A stretch of DNA of 64,000 bases. Origin: Negativicutes bacterium. Lineage in GTDB: Bacteria; Bacillota_C; Negativicutes; Sporomusales_B; JARLHX01. Shown piece after piece: positions 16,409 to 24,961 of this stretch (position 1 is the stretch's first letter; each line of letters starts with the position of its first letter). The DNA lies in the NCBI GenBank assembly GCA_031292015.1, contig JARLHY010000139.1:62001-126000 (forward strand), given 5' to 3'. Below the pieces are notes generated by a model, which ran no database searches, was not told the DNA's origin, and saw only the letters and a program-made list of their open reading frames with translations. A program made the translations under genes and the position numbers.

Positions 16409-16530
16409 TAAATGATGGCAAGATCCGGTTTTTACGGACAAAACAAGACGGCAAAGTCAAAAATCCTATCAGGACTTTTGATATAAAAGAAAAAAGCGCC
16501 GAAGCGCCTATTCCGAAATCAACTTATTAA
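16405..16530 (+). CDS. Very small coupled protein, unknown
   Basis: 41 codons starting in the stop of the zinc-finger gene (ATGA), aaagg before it; basic protein. Its end overlaps the convergent gene. Support is only position and ribosome site. Confidence 0.38.
   Translation: MINDGKIRFLRTKQDGKVKNPIRTFDIKEKSAEAPIPKSTY
16489..16507 (-). terminator. Terminator of the small leftward gene
   Basis: On the minus strand gcgc-ttcg-gcgc (UUCG tetraloop) followed by six T, directly after the stop at 16508. Confidence 0.7.
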
Positions 16531-16696
16531 GTAATTGCAAAAACTCCTTTGAGTCAACCTCAGCCCGTCCTCCTCCAGAACCTTCTAAATCATCTGGATA
16601 CATTTCAAATATTAACTGTTCATGCTCATTTTTAAAAATATTCATGGTCATATTGCTTTCCGCTGGGAACGAAATCTTAAGTATTGGTTTACTCAT
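16508..16696 (-). CDS. Small protein, unknown
   Basis: 62 residues from ATG 16696 with a strong aaggaggaagg site. Beta-rich front (PILKISFPAESNMTMNIFK) and acidic tail; no family recognised. Leftward gene with its own terminator in the early operon, so probably independently expressed in the lysogen. Confidence 0.6.
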   Translation of the reverse strand: MSKPILKISFPAESNMTMNIFKNEHEQLIFEMYPDDLEGSGGGRAEVDSKEFLQLLNKLISE

Positions 16697-16773
16697 ATTT
16701 CCTTCCTCCTTAACGCTTTGCTTATCAATTCTATGGAAATATTTTATATCCTTCATTAATAGGCGGTGTGATA

Positions 16774-17697
16774 ATGATAAATCCATGGTGTAGATTATGG
16801 AACGATATGCCCAGTGATCCAAAATGGAGAACCATCGCCAAGGTATCCGGCCAGCGAATCGGTGATGTCATTGCCGTATTCAACTTTTTAATGGTGAATG
16901 CGAACACGAACGCAACCGAACGCGGACGAACGCACAATTTTAACCCCGAAGATATAGCCAGTGCTTTGGACATTGATACCGATCAAATCGTCCGAATTTT
17001 AGAGGCCATGGAAGGTCGGGTAATCGACAACGGACTTCTTTCGGCATGGAAAACCAGGCAGCCGATCCGTGAAGATAATTCCGCTGAACGCTCGAAAGTA
17101 TGGCGTTTAGAGCAAAAAATAAAAGAATTGGAAGAGAGGTTAAAAACCACCGAACGCGACCAAACGCAACCGAACGCAGAAAAACGCCCAGAAGAAGATA
17201 AAGAAGTAGATAAAGAGATTAATAATGATGATAGTAGCGCGCGCGCGGATGAACCTGTGGATAACCCGGAACAAATTAAAGCTGAGACGCTGAAAGTCGT
17301 GGTCAATGAATATCAAAATGAGATCGGCTTGATCACTCCCACTATCAGCGCGGAGCTCATCGACATGGTTGATAACTTCCCTCGGGACTGGATCATAGAT
17401 GCTGTTAAGGGCGCAGCCAAGCAAAACGCTCGAAAGATTAGCTATATACGCGGTACCTTAAACAACTGGCAAGTCACCGGGAAAACCCTTGATCCACCAC
17501 CGAGGAAAAATAATGTCGTTCATCTCACCGATGATGAACGGGCCAAGAAATATGCCAAAGCTGATTGCCCGAATTGCCATGGAAACGGGTATTACCTAAG
17601 TTTTGTGGCCGAGGAAATGAAAGTAGTCACACCAGAAGATCAATGGGTACAAAGACTAAAATGCAGCTGCTGGAGCAGCGCTGATAAATTCGGGTAG
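16774..17697 (+). CDS. Phage replication protein, replisome organizer / DnaD-like
   Basis: 307 residues. N-terminal winged-helix part (PWCRLWNDMPSDPKWRTIAK, about 1-95), a charged coiled linker (about 100-160), a DnaD-like helical domain (about 165-235, ending in the YIRGTLNNW segment), and a C-terminal Cys motif CPNCHGNGYY ... CSC resembling DnaJ zinc repeats. Probably loads helicase at the phage origin. ATG 16774 has aggcgg 7 nt upstream. A run of cgaacgcaacc-like repeats in the linker codons may include the phage origin, as in other phages, but this is speculative. Confidence 0.72.
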   Translation: MINPWCRLWNDMPSDPKWRTIAKVSGQRIGDVIAVFNFLMVNANTNATERGRTHNFNPEDIASALDIDTDQIVRILEAMEGRVIDNGLLSAWKTRQPIREDNSAERSKVWRLEQKIKELEERLKTTERDQTQPNAEKRPEEDKEVDKEINNDDSSARADEPVDNPEQIKAETLKVVVNEYQNEIGLITPTISAELIDMVDNFPRDWIIDAVKGAAKQNARKISYIRGTLNNWQVTGKTLDPPPRKNNVVHLTDDERAKKYAKADCPNCHGNGYYLSFVAEEMKVVTPEDQWVQRLKCSCWSSADKFG

Positions 17698-17706
17698 GAG
17701 GAGACT

Positions 17707-18273
17707 ATGAAAATTGCAATATCAGGCAGCCACGGAGTCGGGAAAACCACCCTGGCCAAAGCCTTAAGCGAAAAACTCAACTATCCCATGATTACCGAAG
17801 TAGCCAGGACCGTGGCCAAGGAAATGGGATTCGCCAACACGGACCAGATCCGCCAAGCCGACATGGAGACCATAACTCGCTTTCAGACGAGAATCTTTTA
17901 TGATCAAATGCTGGCGGAACATGGGTATCGTGAACACTTAGATAATTTTATATCCGACCGGTCCATCTTTGATTGCGTTGCCTACATGATCCTTTACGGC
18001 ATGGATCAAAAGATTATCGACTTCTTCATCGCCAGTGCGGCCGTCATGAGTGGACATTACGATCTGATTATTTTTTGCCCTGTTCCGCTGGGGAAAATCC
18101 AAAATGATGGCTTTCGGCTTACCGACAAGGAATCTCAATTCAAATATGGCATGATCCTGAAAGACCTTTTGATCACTAAAGCCAGCTGCCCGGTGGCTTA
18201 CCTTCATCCGAGCCGCGAAAAATGGCTCGATTCAGTTTTACAACTGAAAATCGTAAAGGGTGATACCGCGTGA
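17707..18273 (+). CDS. P-loop NTPase, nucleoside-kinase-like (AAA_28)
   Basis: 188 residues. Walker A GSHGVGKTTLAK at residues 7-18, RTVAKEMG, then SDRSIFDCVAYM (like the DR-type motif of NadR/deoxynucleoside kinases). Likely phosphorylates a nucleotide or nucleoside in phage metabolism. gtaggagga site. Overlaps the next gene by 4 nt. Confidence 0.72.
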   Translation: MKIAISGSHGVGKTTLAKALSEKLNYPMITEVARTVAKEMGFANTDQIRQADMETITRFQTRIFYDQMLAEHGYREHLDNFISDRSIFDCVAYMILYGMDQKIIDFFIASAAVMSGHYDLIIFCPVPLGKIQNDGFRLTDKESQFKYGMILKDLLITKASCPVAYLHPSREKWLDSVLQLKIVKGDTA

Positions 18274-18641
18274 ATGAAATCAAGATCCAATACGCAGCCG
18301 GCAGCAAAACAATCAAGGATCTATCAGACGAATCAATCGTCAGTATACGGAAATCTTGGCTTAATCGGGACGGAGACAATATTACATACCTGGTCCAAGG
18401 AAAAGAAGTATTTATTCCAAAGGCGCCGATTCTACAGCTTGAGATCCCGATCATTCAGGAAGTCCCGGCAAAGAAAAATAACACGCAGGCCATTCCCGGC
18501 CGGGATTGTGAAAAGTGCATCTGCCCGAAATGTGAAAACCCAAAATGTGGTACCGGAAGCGAGTGTCCTGACGAAACGAAGAAGATATGCGACAAAACAG
18601 TACTATATTGCCAGGATCAAGTTTTGAAGGGGGAGACATGA
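18270..18641 (+). CDS. Cys-rich phage protein, unknown
   Basis: 123 residues from GTG 18270, coupled to the previous stop. C-terminal CEKCICPKCENPKCGTGSEC is a probable zinc cluster; N-terminal 80 residues lack a known fold. It overlaps the next start (ATGA at 18638). Confidence 0.6.
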   Translation: MNEIKIQYAAGSKTIKDLSDESIVSIRKSWLNRDGDNITYLVQGKEVFIPKAPILQLEIPIIQEVPAKKNNTQAIPGRDCEKCICPKCENPKCGTGSECPDETKKICDKTVLYCQDQVLKGET

Positions 18642-18961
18642 GAATGTTAAACGGAACCATTATGATAGCGCAAGAGCGAGAGCGCCAGGTCCGAAAAGAA
18701 GGATGGACAACCCATGAAGATCAGCAAAAACACCCTGATGGTGAATTATCGATAGCTGCTGCCTGCTATGCCGTAGAAGGGACTTATGCCAAATGTGTCG
18801 CCAATCACTATGACCGCTATACGACAATACAAGACGCTTGGCCTTGGCATCCGGAATGGGATAAGCGTAAAAAGCATGATCGAATTCGCCGGCTGATTAT
18901 CGCTGGGGCATTGATTGCGGCCGAGATTGACCGACTACTGGCGGAAAGTGAACGGCCATGA
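18638..18961 (+). CDS. Conserved phage protein (ERxRQxxxEGW family)
   Basis: 107 residues. IAQERERQVRKEGWTTHEDQ and LSIAAACYAVEG form a pattern I know from many phage proteins of about 100-130 residues with no assigned role. Start overlaps the previous stop. Confidence 0.65.
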   Translation: MRMLNGTIMIAQERERQVRKEGWTTHEDQQKHPDGELSIAAACYAVEGTYAKCVANHYDRYTTIQDAWPWHPEWDKRKKHDRIRRLIIAGALIAAEIDRLLAESERP

Positions 18962-18974
18962 CTGAGCGCTCAAT

Positions 18975-19190
18975 TTGCCGCACCTTCTAAACTGCAAAGT
19001 TGCCCGAAAACCTGGCGGTGAGAACTGGCATAAGCCAACGGTAAAGATGATCGACCTGGCCAATAAGCTGCTGCGGGAACTCGGGAAAGCAGATCAGGAA
19101 GATCCGGCGGCCATGACATTCAACCGATGTTCGGCACTGATTGACCGGCTGATAGCCGAGCAGGAAGAAAGGGGCGAGGACGATGGCTAA
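18975..19190 (+). CDS. Small phage protein, start uncertain
   Basis: Open frame of 71 codons; NWHKPTVKMIDLANKLLREL and FNRCSALIDRLIAEQ look coding. No ribosome site before 18975; ATG 19047 would give 47 residues. A 10-codon frame (ATGA at 18958) ends just inside, so the true front may have been lost by frameshift. Its end overlaps the next start. Confidence 0.45.
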   Translation: MPHLLNCKVARKPGGENWHKPTVKMIDLANKLLRELGKADQEDPAAMTFNRCSALIDRLIAEQEERGEDDG

Positions 19191-19515
19191 ACTGGATAAT
19201 ATAAAAATAAACCTTGAGGTAAACGCAGGAATTATGCAGTTGGCAAAACTGGGTGCAGCTATTAAAGACCATAAAGGAGCCTTGGTCATATGCTCCGAAT
19301 CGACGTTTGATCAAAATGCAGAACAGTGCCAAAAGTGCGATGCCTTTGCGATTTGCCTATATAGAACAAAAGAACTGCCATATCAACCAATTCAAGCGGA
19401 TACTTCTTTGGTCATGCTTCCCCGGGAAGAACATGAAAAGCTCCACGACAATAAAATTGATATTCGCAAAACCAAAGAAGAACTTTTGAAAAGTTGGGGG
19501 ATAAGAAAGGAGTAA
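19183..19515 (+). CDS. Phage protein, unknown
   Basis: 110 residues; four Cys in one segment (CSEST ... CQKCDAFAIC) suggest a metal site. Start overlaps the preceding gene by 8 nt. No family recognised. Confidence 0.55.
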   Translation: MAKLDNIKINLEVNAGIMQLAKLGAAIKDHKGALVICSESTFDQNAEQCQKCDAFAICLYRTKELPYQPIQADTSLVMLPREEHEKLHDNKIDIRKTKEELLKSWGIRKE

Positions 19516-19521
19516 TCCTAA

Positions 19522-20007
19522 ATGGCTTGGATTGAAGTAAAGCCAGTGATTGATCACTCTGTGCGCAACTTGTGCACAACACCTTACCCCGGACATCCCC
19601 GAGGCTGCCCGAACTACGGCAAGAAGATTGGATGTCCGCCCGAAACTCATTTGTTTGATCAAGTCTATGACTTGAACCAGCCGGTTTTCGCCGTCTACAA
19701 CGTTTTCGATATGGCTGAGCATATTCGACGGATGAAAGTAGCGCACCCGGCCTGGTCGGATCGGCAACTGCGATGCTGCCTATATTGGCAGGGCGGCGCC
19801 CGGGTGAAGCTCAGGGAAGCTATTCCATATTTCTTGCGGGAGTATCCTGGATACAACATTGCCAGGACACCGGAAGCCATGGGCGTCAACATCGACGCAA
19901 CGATGGCAGCAGCTGAGATAAAGCTAGAGTGGTCGCCGACGACAAAAGCATATCAGATTATACTGGCGGCAAAAGCTATACCGCGCACAAGAGAAGGAGT
20001 TGAGTAA
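19522..20007 (+). CDS. DUF2284-like Cys-rich phage protein
   Basis: 161 residues. HPRGCPNYGKKIGCPP, preceded by a further Cys in VRNLCTTPYPG, resembles the N-terminal metal motif of DUF2284 proteins. Two more Cys occur in LRCCLYW. Role unknown. Confidence 0.55.
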   Translation: MAWIEVKPVIDHSVRNLCTTPYPGHPRGCPNYGKKIGCPPETHLFDQVYDLNQPVFAVYNVFDMAEHIRRMKVAHPAWSDRQLRCCLYWQGGARVKLREAIPYFLREYPGYNIARTPEAMGVNIDATMAAAEIKLEWSPTTKAYQIILAAKAIPRTREGVE

Positions 20008-20008
20008 C

Positions 20009-20167
20009 TTGGTACCATGGTGGATTGTACTGATAGCATTGCTGGCCGGCGGATCGATCGGCGTGATTCTGATGGCACGTTGTTGTTCGGCGGCTGATCA
20101 GGACAAGCACATAGACTGGGAATGCCCGAAATGCCGAGAAAAAATCAATAAGGAATGGGTTGCGTGA
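20009..20167 (+). CDS. Small membrane protein with CPxC motif
   Basis: 52 residues from TTG 20009 after gaaggag. One membrane helix (WWIVLIALLAGGSIGVILMA) and a C-terminal CPKC mini-ribbon. No family recognised. Confidence 0.5.
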   Translation: MVPWWIVLIALLAGGSIGVILMARCCSAADQDKHIDWECPKCREKINKEWVA

Positions 20168-20200
20168 TATTTGGTACCATTATACAGGGGAGGAATGAGA

Positions 20201-20662
20201 GTGAACTTAAAACGGGCCACTTTCAAACATATCGAAGCTGAATTATTCAATTTTCATCAAACGGTCAAAGCTCTCGAAGAAGCTAGGAACGAAATTATCC
20301 TGGCTGGGAAGAACCTGGAATTGGGAATGGTAAGCGGCGAGAGCTTTGACAATAGCATCACCGAACGACGTGCAACGAAGCTGGCTGATTCTTTACTCCT
20401 ACGTGAAATGGATCGAATTACAAAAGCTGTCAGGGATACATATGAAATGGCAAAGGAAGATTGCCGGCGAGTATTATGGATAAAATACCGGCTAATGATC
20501 GGATGGCGGCCGAATGAAGAACTGCTTTATGTGGTGGCCAATAAGCATCAGGATCTGACGGCCAAAGAAATGGCTGAAATACTTCACATGGATGATAGTA
20601 CTTATCATCGGTATCGGAATGGTTTTATATATGGAGTTGCCGAGCGGCTTGGATGGTATTAA
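20201..20662 (+). CDS. ArpU/RinA-type late transcriptional regulator
   Basis: 153 residues from GTG 20201 (ggggagga 6-7 nt upstream; an ATG at 20195 touches that site). N-terminal helical segment and C-terminal sigma-region-4-like HTH (DLTAKEMAEILHMDDSTYHR). Position at the end of the early operon, before the packaging genes, and length fit the ArpU/RinA family that switches on late genes. A terminator follows. Confidence 0.72.
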   Translation: MNLKRATFKHIEAELFNFHQTVKALEEARNEIILAGKNLELGMVSGESFDNSITERRATKLADSLLLREMDRITKAVRDTYEMAKEDCRRVLWIKYRLMIGWRPNEELLYVVANKHQDLTAKEMAEILHMDDSTYHRYRNGFIYGVAERLGWY

Positions 20663-20709
20663 GATATCCATGATATAAATTGCCTTAGCATATTAATACT
20701 TCATAAGAG

Positions 20710-20755
20710 AATCCTGTCTAAATTGAAAAAATTTTTGCAGGATTTTGTCTTTTGT
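20710..20755 (+). terminator. Terminator after the late regulator
   Basis: aatcctg/caggatt stem with inner aaatt/aattt pairing and a T-rich tail. Confidence 0.7.
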
Positions 20756-20861
20756 ATTGGAATATATACGAAGGTTACTGAAAGTTAGTGATTGAGTCTT
20801 CTTATAACCTACGCATTCTGTGGCTTTTTTATTGCTGTTTGCGAATAAAATGGAGGCGGGA

Positions 20862-22877
20862 GTGGTTGCGGTGTTTAATAAAACGACTAATCCTGGAATT
20901 CATCCTACTGTCAAATTGGAAGGATTCTCCAAAGATGAGCAAGCGATTATTACTTATTTTGCTGAACAATGGTATGTTACCCGCCATTTCATTTTAAGTA
21001 TGGCGCGAAGTAAATATAAAGCAATACTTATTAAGCCAGTCGAACACTACAAAGAGAGATTCAATATTGAGAGGGAAATTATTGTCGTTTTCAGTGAATA
21101 CGATTGTTTTGAGCCTCGCTCGTTGGATGCCATCGCCGAAGTGTCAAAACTATGCCAAGATTTACGGTTAGAGGAAATATGTAGCATATTGATAAGTAAA
21201 GACTCGCATATTGTCAAAAAGATTCGTGATTTATTAAAGAGTAACCAAGAATCCCAAATAATTATTCCGTTTTCTTATGAAGAATTGCTAAATAATGTTC
21301 GTAATAAGCATTACATTGTTAACTGTTTTGAAGCGAACTTTTATTCTAGAGATTTGTTTGCGTTTGAATCGCCATTGCGTAAGGATTTATACTTTTTTGG
21401 TAGAACCGATGAAGTTCATAGTCTTTTAAATAGACATTTATCTTATGAAAATTCTGGGGTCTTTGGCCTTCGTAAGACAGGCAAAACGTCTATTTTGTAT
21501 GGGCTTCAAAGAGCATTACTAAGAAAAAATGGTATTTCGGTATGGGTAGATTGTGAAGTCTTGCATTTTAAGCGATGGAATCAGGCGTTATATTATATCG
21601 CCGGGGAATTGCATAAGAATAATGGGATTAAGGCTAAATATACTGAAGAGGATTATCAAGAAAGCAAAGCCTTTGAGAGTTTCGAAAATAGCTTGCTTAC
21701 AATTTATAAAGCAAAAGGAAAGCGTAGCATTCTTATCATTTTCGACGAAATTGAACATATTACTTTTGGCATTTCTCCTTCAGAGCATTGGAGAAATGGT
21801 TCTGATTTTGTTAAGTTCTGGCAGGTTATTCGAGCAACTTTTCAGAAACATAACAATTTATTTACGTATGTAATTGCTGGCACGAATCCTATGTGCGTAG
21901 AAAAACCAAGCATTAACGGTATAGATAATCCTATTTATAGTCAAATACCGTTTGATTCATACATCGGACAATTTAATTTTGAACAGACAAAGGAAATGGT
22001 ATCAAAGCTTGGTGGTTATATGGGGTTACTCTTTAGTGACAACATCTGCTCCCTTCTAACTCAAGATTACGGCGGCCATCCTTTTTTAATAAGACATGTA
22101 TGTAGTACGATAAATCGTATGGTTACTGAAGCTAAATTGATCAAACCCGTAAAGATTTCTAGATCTTTTTATGAAAAAGCAAAACCGATTTTCGATCAGG
22201 AACGTGGTCAGAAATATTCTGAAATGATTTTAGAAGTTCTAGAAAAATATTATTCAGATGAATTTTGTATGCTGGAGAGATTAGCTGTTGGAGATATGGA
22301 GTTCTTTAATGAATTTGCACGTACGTCTAACTCATATACTGCGCATTTGATTGGCTATGGGATTCTTGAAAAGGAAATTGATGATTATGACTTTAAGATT
22401 GATACATTAAAGAGATATCTAATTGATAAGAATAAATATATAAGATTGAATTTAACCAATGCGGAAAAACAAGCTGAAATTAATTCAAGGCGCAATAAGG
22501 TTGAACCTGCTTTACGGAAGATTGTTCGCACACAATTAAAAGCCATCCTGGGAGAAGAGGAAGCAAAAAAAGCGGTATTAAATAAATATTCAGATAATAT
22601 TAAGCGAAAAGCTAGTTCTTTAGCATACAATGATTTATTTGATCCTAATAAACATGAAATATATTTTGATGATCTTCGGTTGTTGATGAACAGATATTGG
22701 GAGAATTGTTTCAGAAATCTTTTTGAAACAGACGTGGAAAAGTTTAATTCAAGAATGGTCTTAATTAACATGTATCGGAAGGGAGATTGTCATGCAGCAG
22801 ATATTAGCGATGCCGATATGGAGAGCTTTCGGGGGAATATGGCGTGGCTGGAAGAGAAAATAAAAGAAATAAGCTAG
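20862..22877 (+). CDS. STAND-like ATPase with C-terminal HEPN-like motif, candidate defence gene
   Basis: 671 residues, clearly AT-rich beside its neighbours. Order: N-terminal 170-residue domain of unknown fold (REIIVVFSEYDCFEPRSLDA, ESQIIIPFSYEELL), P-loop ATPase with GLRKTGKTS at about 201 and Walker B ILIIFDEIEH at about 290, winged-helix-like region (about 450-540), and a helical end with YRKGDCHAAD at about 638, an R-x4-H motif as in HEPN RNases. GTG 20862 has ggagg 5 nt upstream. Related full-length ATP-binding proteins occur scattered in Firmicutes. A defence role (abortive infection or superinfection exclusion) is inferred from architecture and cargo position; no test is possible here. 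Confidence 0.7.
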   Translation: MVAVFNKTTNPGIHPTVKLEGFSKDEQAIITYFAEQWYVTRHFILSMARSKYKAILIKPVEHYKERFNIEREIIVVFSEYDCFEPRSLDAIAEVSKLCQDLRLEEICSILISKDSHIVKKIRDLLKSNQESQIIIPFSYEELLNNVRNKHYIVNCFEANFYSRDLFAFESPLRKDLYFFGRTDEVHSLLNRHLSYENSGVFGLRKTGKTSILYGLQRALLRKNGISVWVDCEVLHFKRWNQALYYIAGELHKNNGIKAKYTEEDYQESKAFESFENSLLTIYKAKGKRSILIIFDEIEHITFGISPSEHWRNGSDFVKFWQVIRATFQKHNNLFTYVIAGTNPMCVEKPSINGIDNPIYSQIPFDSYIGQFNFEQTKEMVSKLGGYMGLLFSDNICSLLTQDYGGHPFLIRHVCSTINRMVTEAKLIKPVKISRSFYEKAKPIFDQERGQKYSEMILEVLEKYYSDEFCMLERLAVGDMEFFNEFARTSNSYTAHLIGYGILEKEIDDYDFKIDTLKRYLIDKNKYIRLNLTNAEKQAEINSRRNKVEPALRKIVRTQLKAILGEEEAKKAVLNKYSDNIKRKASSLAYNDLFDPNKHEIYFDDLRLLMNRYWENCFRNLFETDVEKFNSRMVLINMYRKGDCHAADISDADMESFRGNMAWLEEKIKEIS

Positions 22878-22972
22878 GCCTAATCTTCGGCATTATAGAT
22901 GCAGAAAACCATACGCTATAGCGGTGAAAATAATAATTGCGAGTTTCTTGCGCGTTTTCAAGGGTATTGACA

Positions 22973-23020
22973 TGCTATAATATGTATAGGTGAAGCTGTC
23001 CCAATTGGGGCAGCTTTTTT
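22973..23020 (+). ncRNA. Promoter followed at once by a terminator: possible tiny RNA
   Basis: An extended -10 TGCTATAAT (22973-22981) is followed after about 12 nt by a strong hairpin (aagctgtccc/ggggcagctt, 22993-23014) and a T run. The RNA would be only about 35 nt. It might be a decoy, or the hairpin may end the ATPase transcript and the promoter be accidental. Confidence 0.35.
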
Positions 23021-23092
23021 GATAAAAGTGAATTTTTCAGAAAAACTTTGCAGGAATATTTTTAGGATCGATAGAAATTCTTTGTAAAACAG

Positions 23093-23120
23093 AAAAGCCA
23101 CCGTTGCAGCGGCGGCTTTT
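23093..23120. terminator. Terminator of the YjzC-like gene
   Basis: aaaagccaccg/cggcggctttt stem just after the leftward gene's stop; T-rich on the minus strand. Confidence 0.75.
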
Positions 23121-23130
23121 CTTGGTAGAC

Positions 23131-23310
23131 TTACTTTTTGTGTTTGGCTTTTTCATCAAGAATGTAGGTTTGACCAGGTTTTTGCGTGGGCGGAAGAGGC
23201 TTGTCCTTGGTCGAGGTGACTTCAAAGGGAGTCTTTCCGCCGTGCGGTCCTACTACTCCGTAAATTCCAGATGCCGGAGCAGGAGTTCCAGGAGGTAATC
23301 CTTTAGACAT
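23131..23310 (-). CDS. YjzC-like small protein
   Basis: 59 residues from ATG 23310 (aaggaggtg 5 nt upstream). PGTPAPASGIYGVVGPHGGK and LPPTQKPGQTYILDE follow the YjzC pattern (polar, Pro/Gly-rich, ending PPT.KPG..Y.L). The function of YjzC is unknown. Alone, leftward, with own terminator: likely expressed from the lysogen. Confidence 0.65.
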   Translation of the reverse strand: MSKGLPPGTPAPASGIYGVVGPHGGKTPFEVTSTKDKPLPPTQKPGQTYILDEKAKHKK

Positions 23311-23450
23311 AATAACACCTCCTTTCAATAAAAATAAGAGGCTTCTTTTCTTCTTCGCCTCTACATAATATTTCACTACATATTGTGTAAATCCTGCTGG
23401 AAATTTAAATTTCTACAATATATTGCATCACAAATTTTTCGACAGAGATA

Positions 23451-23484
23451 AAAAATCAGCCACCTATATGGGCGGCTGATTTTT
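23451..23484. terminator. Bidirectional hairpin terminator
   Basis: aaaatcagccacc/ggcggctgatttt stem with flanking A and T; separates the YjzC-like gene from the DUF4145 gene. Confidence 0.7.
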
Positions 23485-23543
23485 AAAAGGGTTAAACATT
23501 CTGCTGTCGAATGCAGTCAAAAAGACTGTAAGGGGTTTTTAGG

Positions 23544-24206
23544 GTGAATGAATCTTCATTTAATAAGATAATGCAATGTTTTAATTGCGGGAATCTGACC
23601 CCAATGGATACAATTGCGGATACGAAAATTGATGTAAATGAATATTATGGATTTTCTAATATGCCAGGCTTACGAAAGTGGGAAAAAATTTGGAAGCTTT
23701 ATTTGTGTCCTATTTGTCATGAAGTGATATTGACATTCAATGATACTAATCAAATGAGTCCTGTTGGGACGTTAAAAACTCAAAAATTATTATATCCAAA
23801 AATAAATATTGGTTTAGGAATACCTGAAAATATTGATCAAGCTTATAGATCAGCTTTAAAAGTCAGAAAAGATGGCCCTATTTGTTGTCTGGCCTTGCGC
23901 CGAACACTTGAAATGGTTTGTAAGAATAAGGGGGAAACAAAAGGGGATTTATTTGATAAGCTTAAGAATCTTTCTAAAAACGGTCTTATACCACCAATTT
24001 TGGATGATATGGCTCATATACTTCGAACTATAGGAAATGAAGCTGCGCATGGCGATGATACAGAATTTCCACCGCGAATCATTGCATTACTAATAGATTT
24101 CACAAAGGCAATTTTGGAATATCTTTATGTATTACCTGAAATGCTAAATGAGATTCAGAAAGAAATTGAAGATAAAAAAACAACCGGTGAAAAAATGGAG
24201 CCCTAA
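23544..24206 (+). CDS. DUF4145 (HEPN-like) domain protein
   Basis: 220 residues from GTG 23544 (aagggg upstream). N-terminal zinc ribbon (CFNCG ... CPICH, about 13-60) and C-terminal DUF4145 helical domain with LRTIGNEAAHGDD at about 161-173, the R-x4-6-H signature of HEPN-type proteins. DUF4145 occurs alone and fused to restriction enzymes; it may bind or cut RNA or be a dimer module. AT-rich like the ATPase upstream, so part of the same cargo. Confidence 0.75.
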   Translation: MNESSFNKIMQCFNCGNLTPMDTIADTKIDVNEYYGFSNMPGLRKWEKIWKLYLCPICHEVILTFNDTNQMSPVGTLKTQKLLYPKINIGLGIPENIDQAYRSALKVRKDGPICCLALRRTLEMVCKNKGETKGDLFDKLKNLSKNGLIPPILDDMAHILRTIGNEAAHGDDTEFPPRIIALLIDFTKAILEYLYVLPEMLNEIQKEIEDKKTTGEKMEP

Positions 24207-24235
24207 CAGGGTTCTTTTTTATTGGTGGTGGTGAT

Positions 24236-24436
24236 ATGCCGACAGTTACCTGCGAACTTATTGATTGTGCAGAACATTCTGGGCGATATTGCAAAGGAAA
24301 TGTCAAAATCGATAAGTTTGGCGAAATAGTCTGTTATGATCCGAAGCCCATGTCGGCATTGATTCACGATCAATTCAATCGGATGTGTAAAGGAAAGACC
24401 AAGCACGGCCGCCATATCATTGGTTGGCTAAGGTGA
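24236..24436 (+). CDS. Small Cys-rich protein (DUF1540-like pattern)
   Basis: 66 residues. VTCELIDCAEHSGRYCKGNV gives a Cys pattern similar to DUF1540-type mini metal proteins. ATG after ggtggtggtgat. Unknown role. Confidence 0.5.
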   Translation: MPTVTCELIDCAEHSGRYCKGNVKIDKFGEIVCYDPKPMSALIHDQFNRMCKGKTKHGRHIIGWLR

Positions 24437-24441
24437 TAATC

Positions 24442-24759
24442 ATGATGTTTCCGAAAGAAAAAAGAAAACGGGCAAAAGGAACCGCAGTAGGAAAGCTAAA
24501 TGATAAGATTCATCAACGTGACGGCGACACCTGTATTATTCCAGGATGTGGCCGTTATGTTTTACCTGGAGAGAAGATCCATCACGAACCTGGCGGGAAA
24601 GACAAGCAGGATCGCGAGGAATGCACTTGCCTGCTGTGTCAGCAATGCCATCGAGAACGTCATTTTGATAAAGATCTAAGCTCTCTGCGGCGAGAACAAT
24701 GCCGAGCATATCTTAGGAAGCTATATCCGGAGTTTTGGTCAAAACGGTTAGTAGTATAG
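24442..24759 (+). CDS. HNH-like endonuclease / zinc-binding protein
   Basis: 105 residues from ATG 24442 (aaggtga 5-6 nt upstream). CIIPGCGR ... KIHHEPGGKD ... CTCLLCQQCHRERHFD arranges Cys pairs and His as in HNH nucleases of phages. It is separate from the canonical HNH next to the terminase. Confidence 0.6.
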   Translation: MMFPKEKRKRAKGTAVGKLNDKIHQRDGDTCIIPGCGRYVLPGEKIHHEPGGKDKQDREECTCLLCQQCHRERHFDKDLSSLRREQCRAYLRKLYPEFWSKRLVV

Positions 24760-24777
24760 TAATGGTGGATTGATGGC

Positions 24778-24939
24778 ATGAAGCATAAAAGAAAGCAAAT
24801 TATCATGATTCCTGAAATAGAAGATCTATCCATTACAGGTTATCCATTATGGATCAAATGGAAACTATACTATCTTTATTTGACCGGAAATGATGAAGAA
24901 AAAATGTTTGCCATTGACCGCTTATTACGATATTTCTAA
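24778..24939 (+). CDS. Small phage protein, unknown
   Basis: 53 residues (MKHKRKQIIMIPEIEDLSIT), aromatic middle (WIKWKLYYLYLTGN), soluble. Weak ribosome site. No family recognised. Confidence 0.45.
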   Translation: MKHKRKQIIMIPEIEDLSITGYPLWIKWKLYYLYLTGNDEEKMFAIDRLLRYF

Positions 24940-24961
24940 AAGATTATAAGGAGTGATAAAA

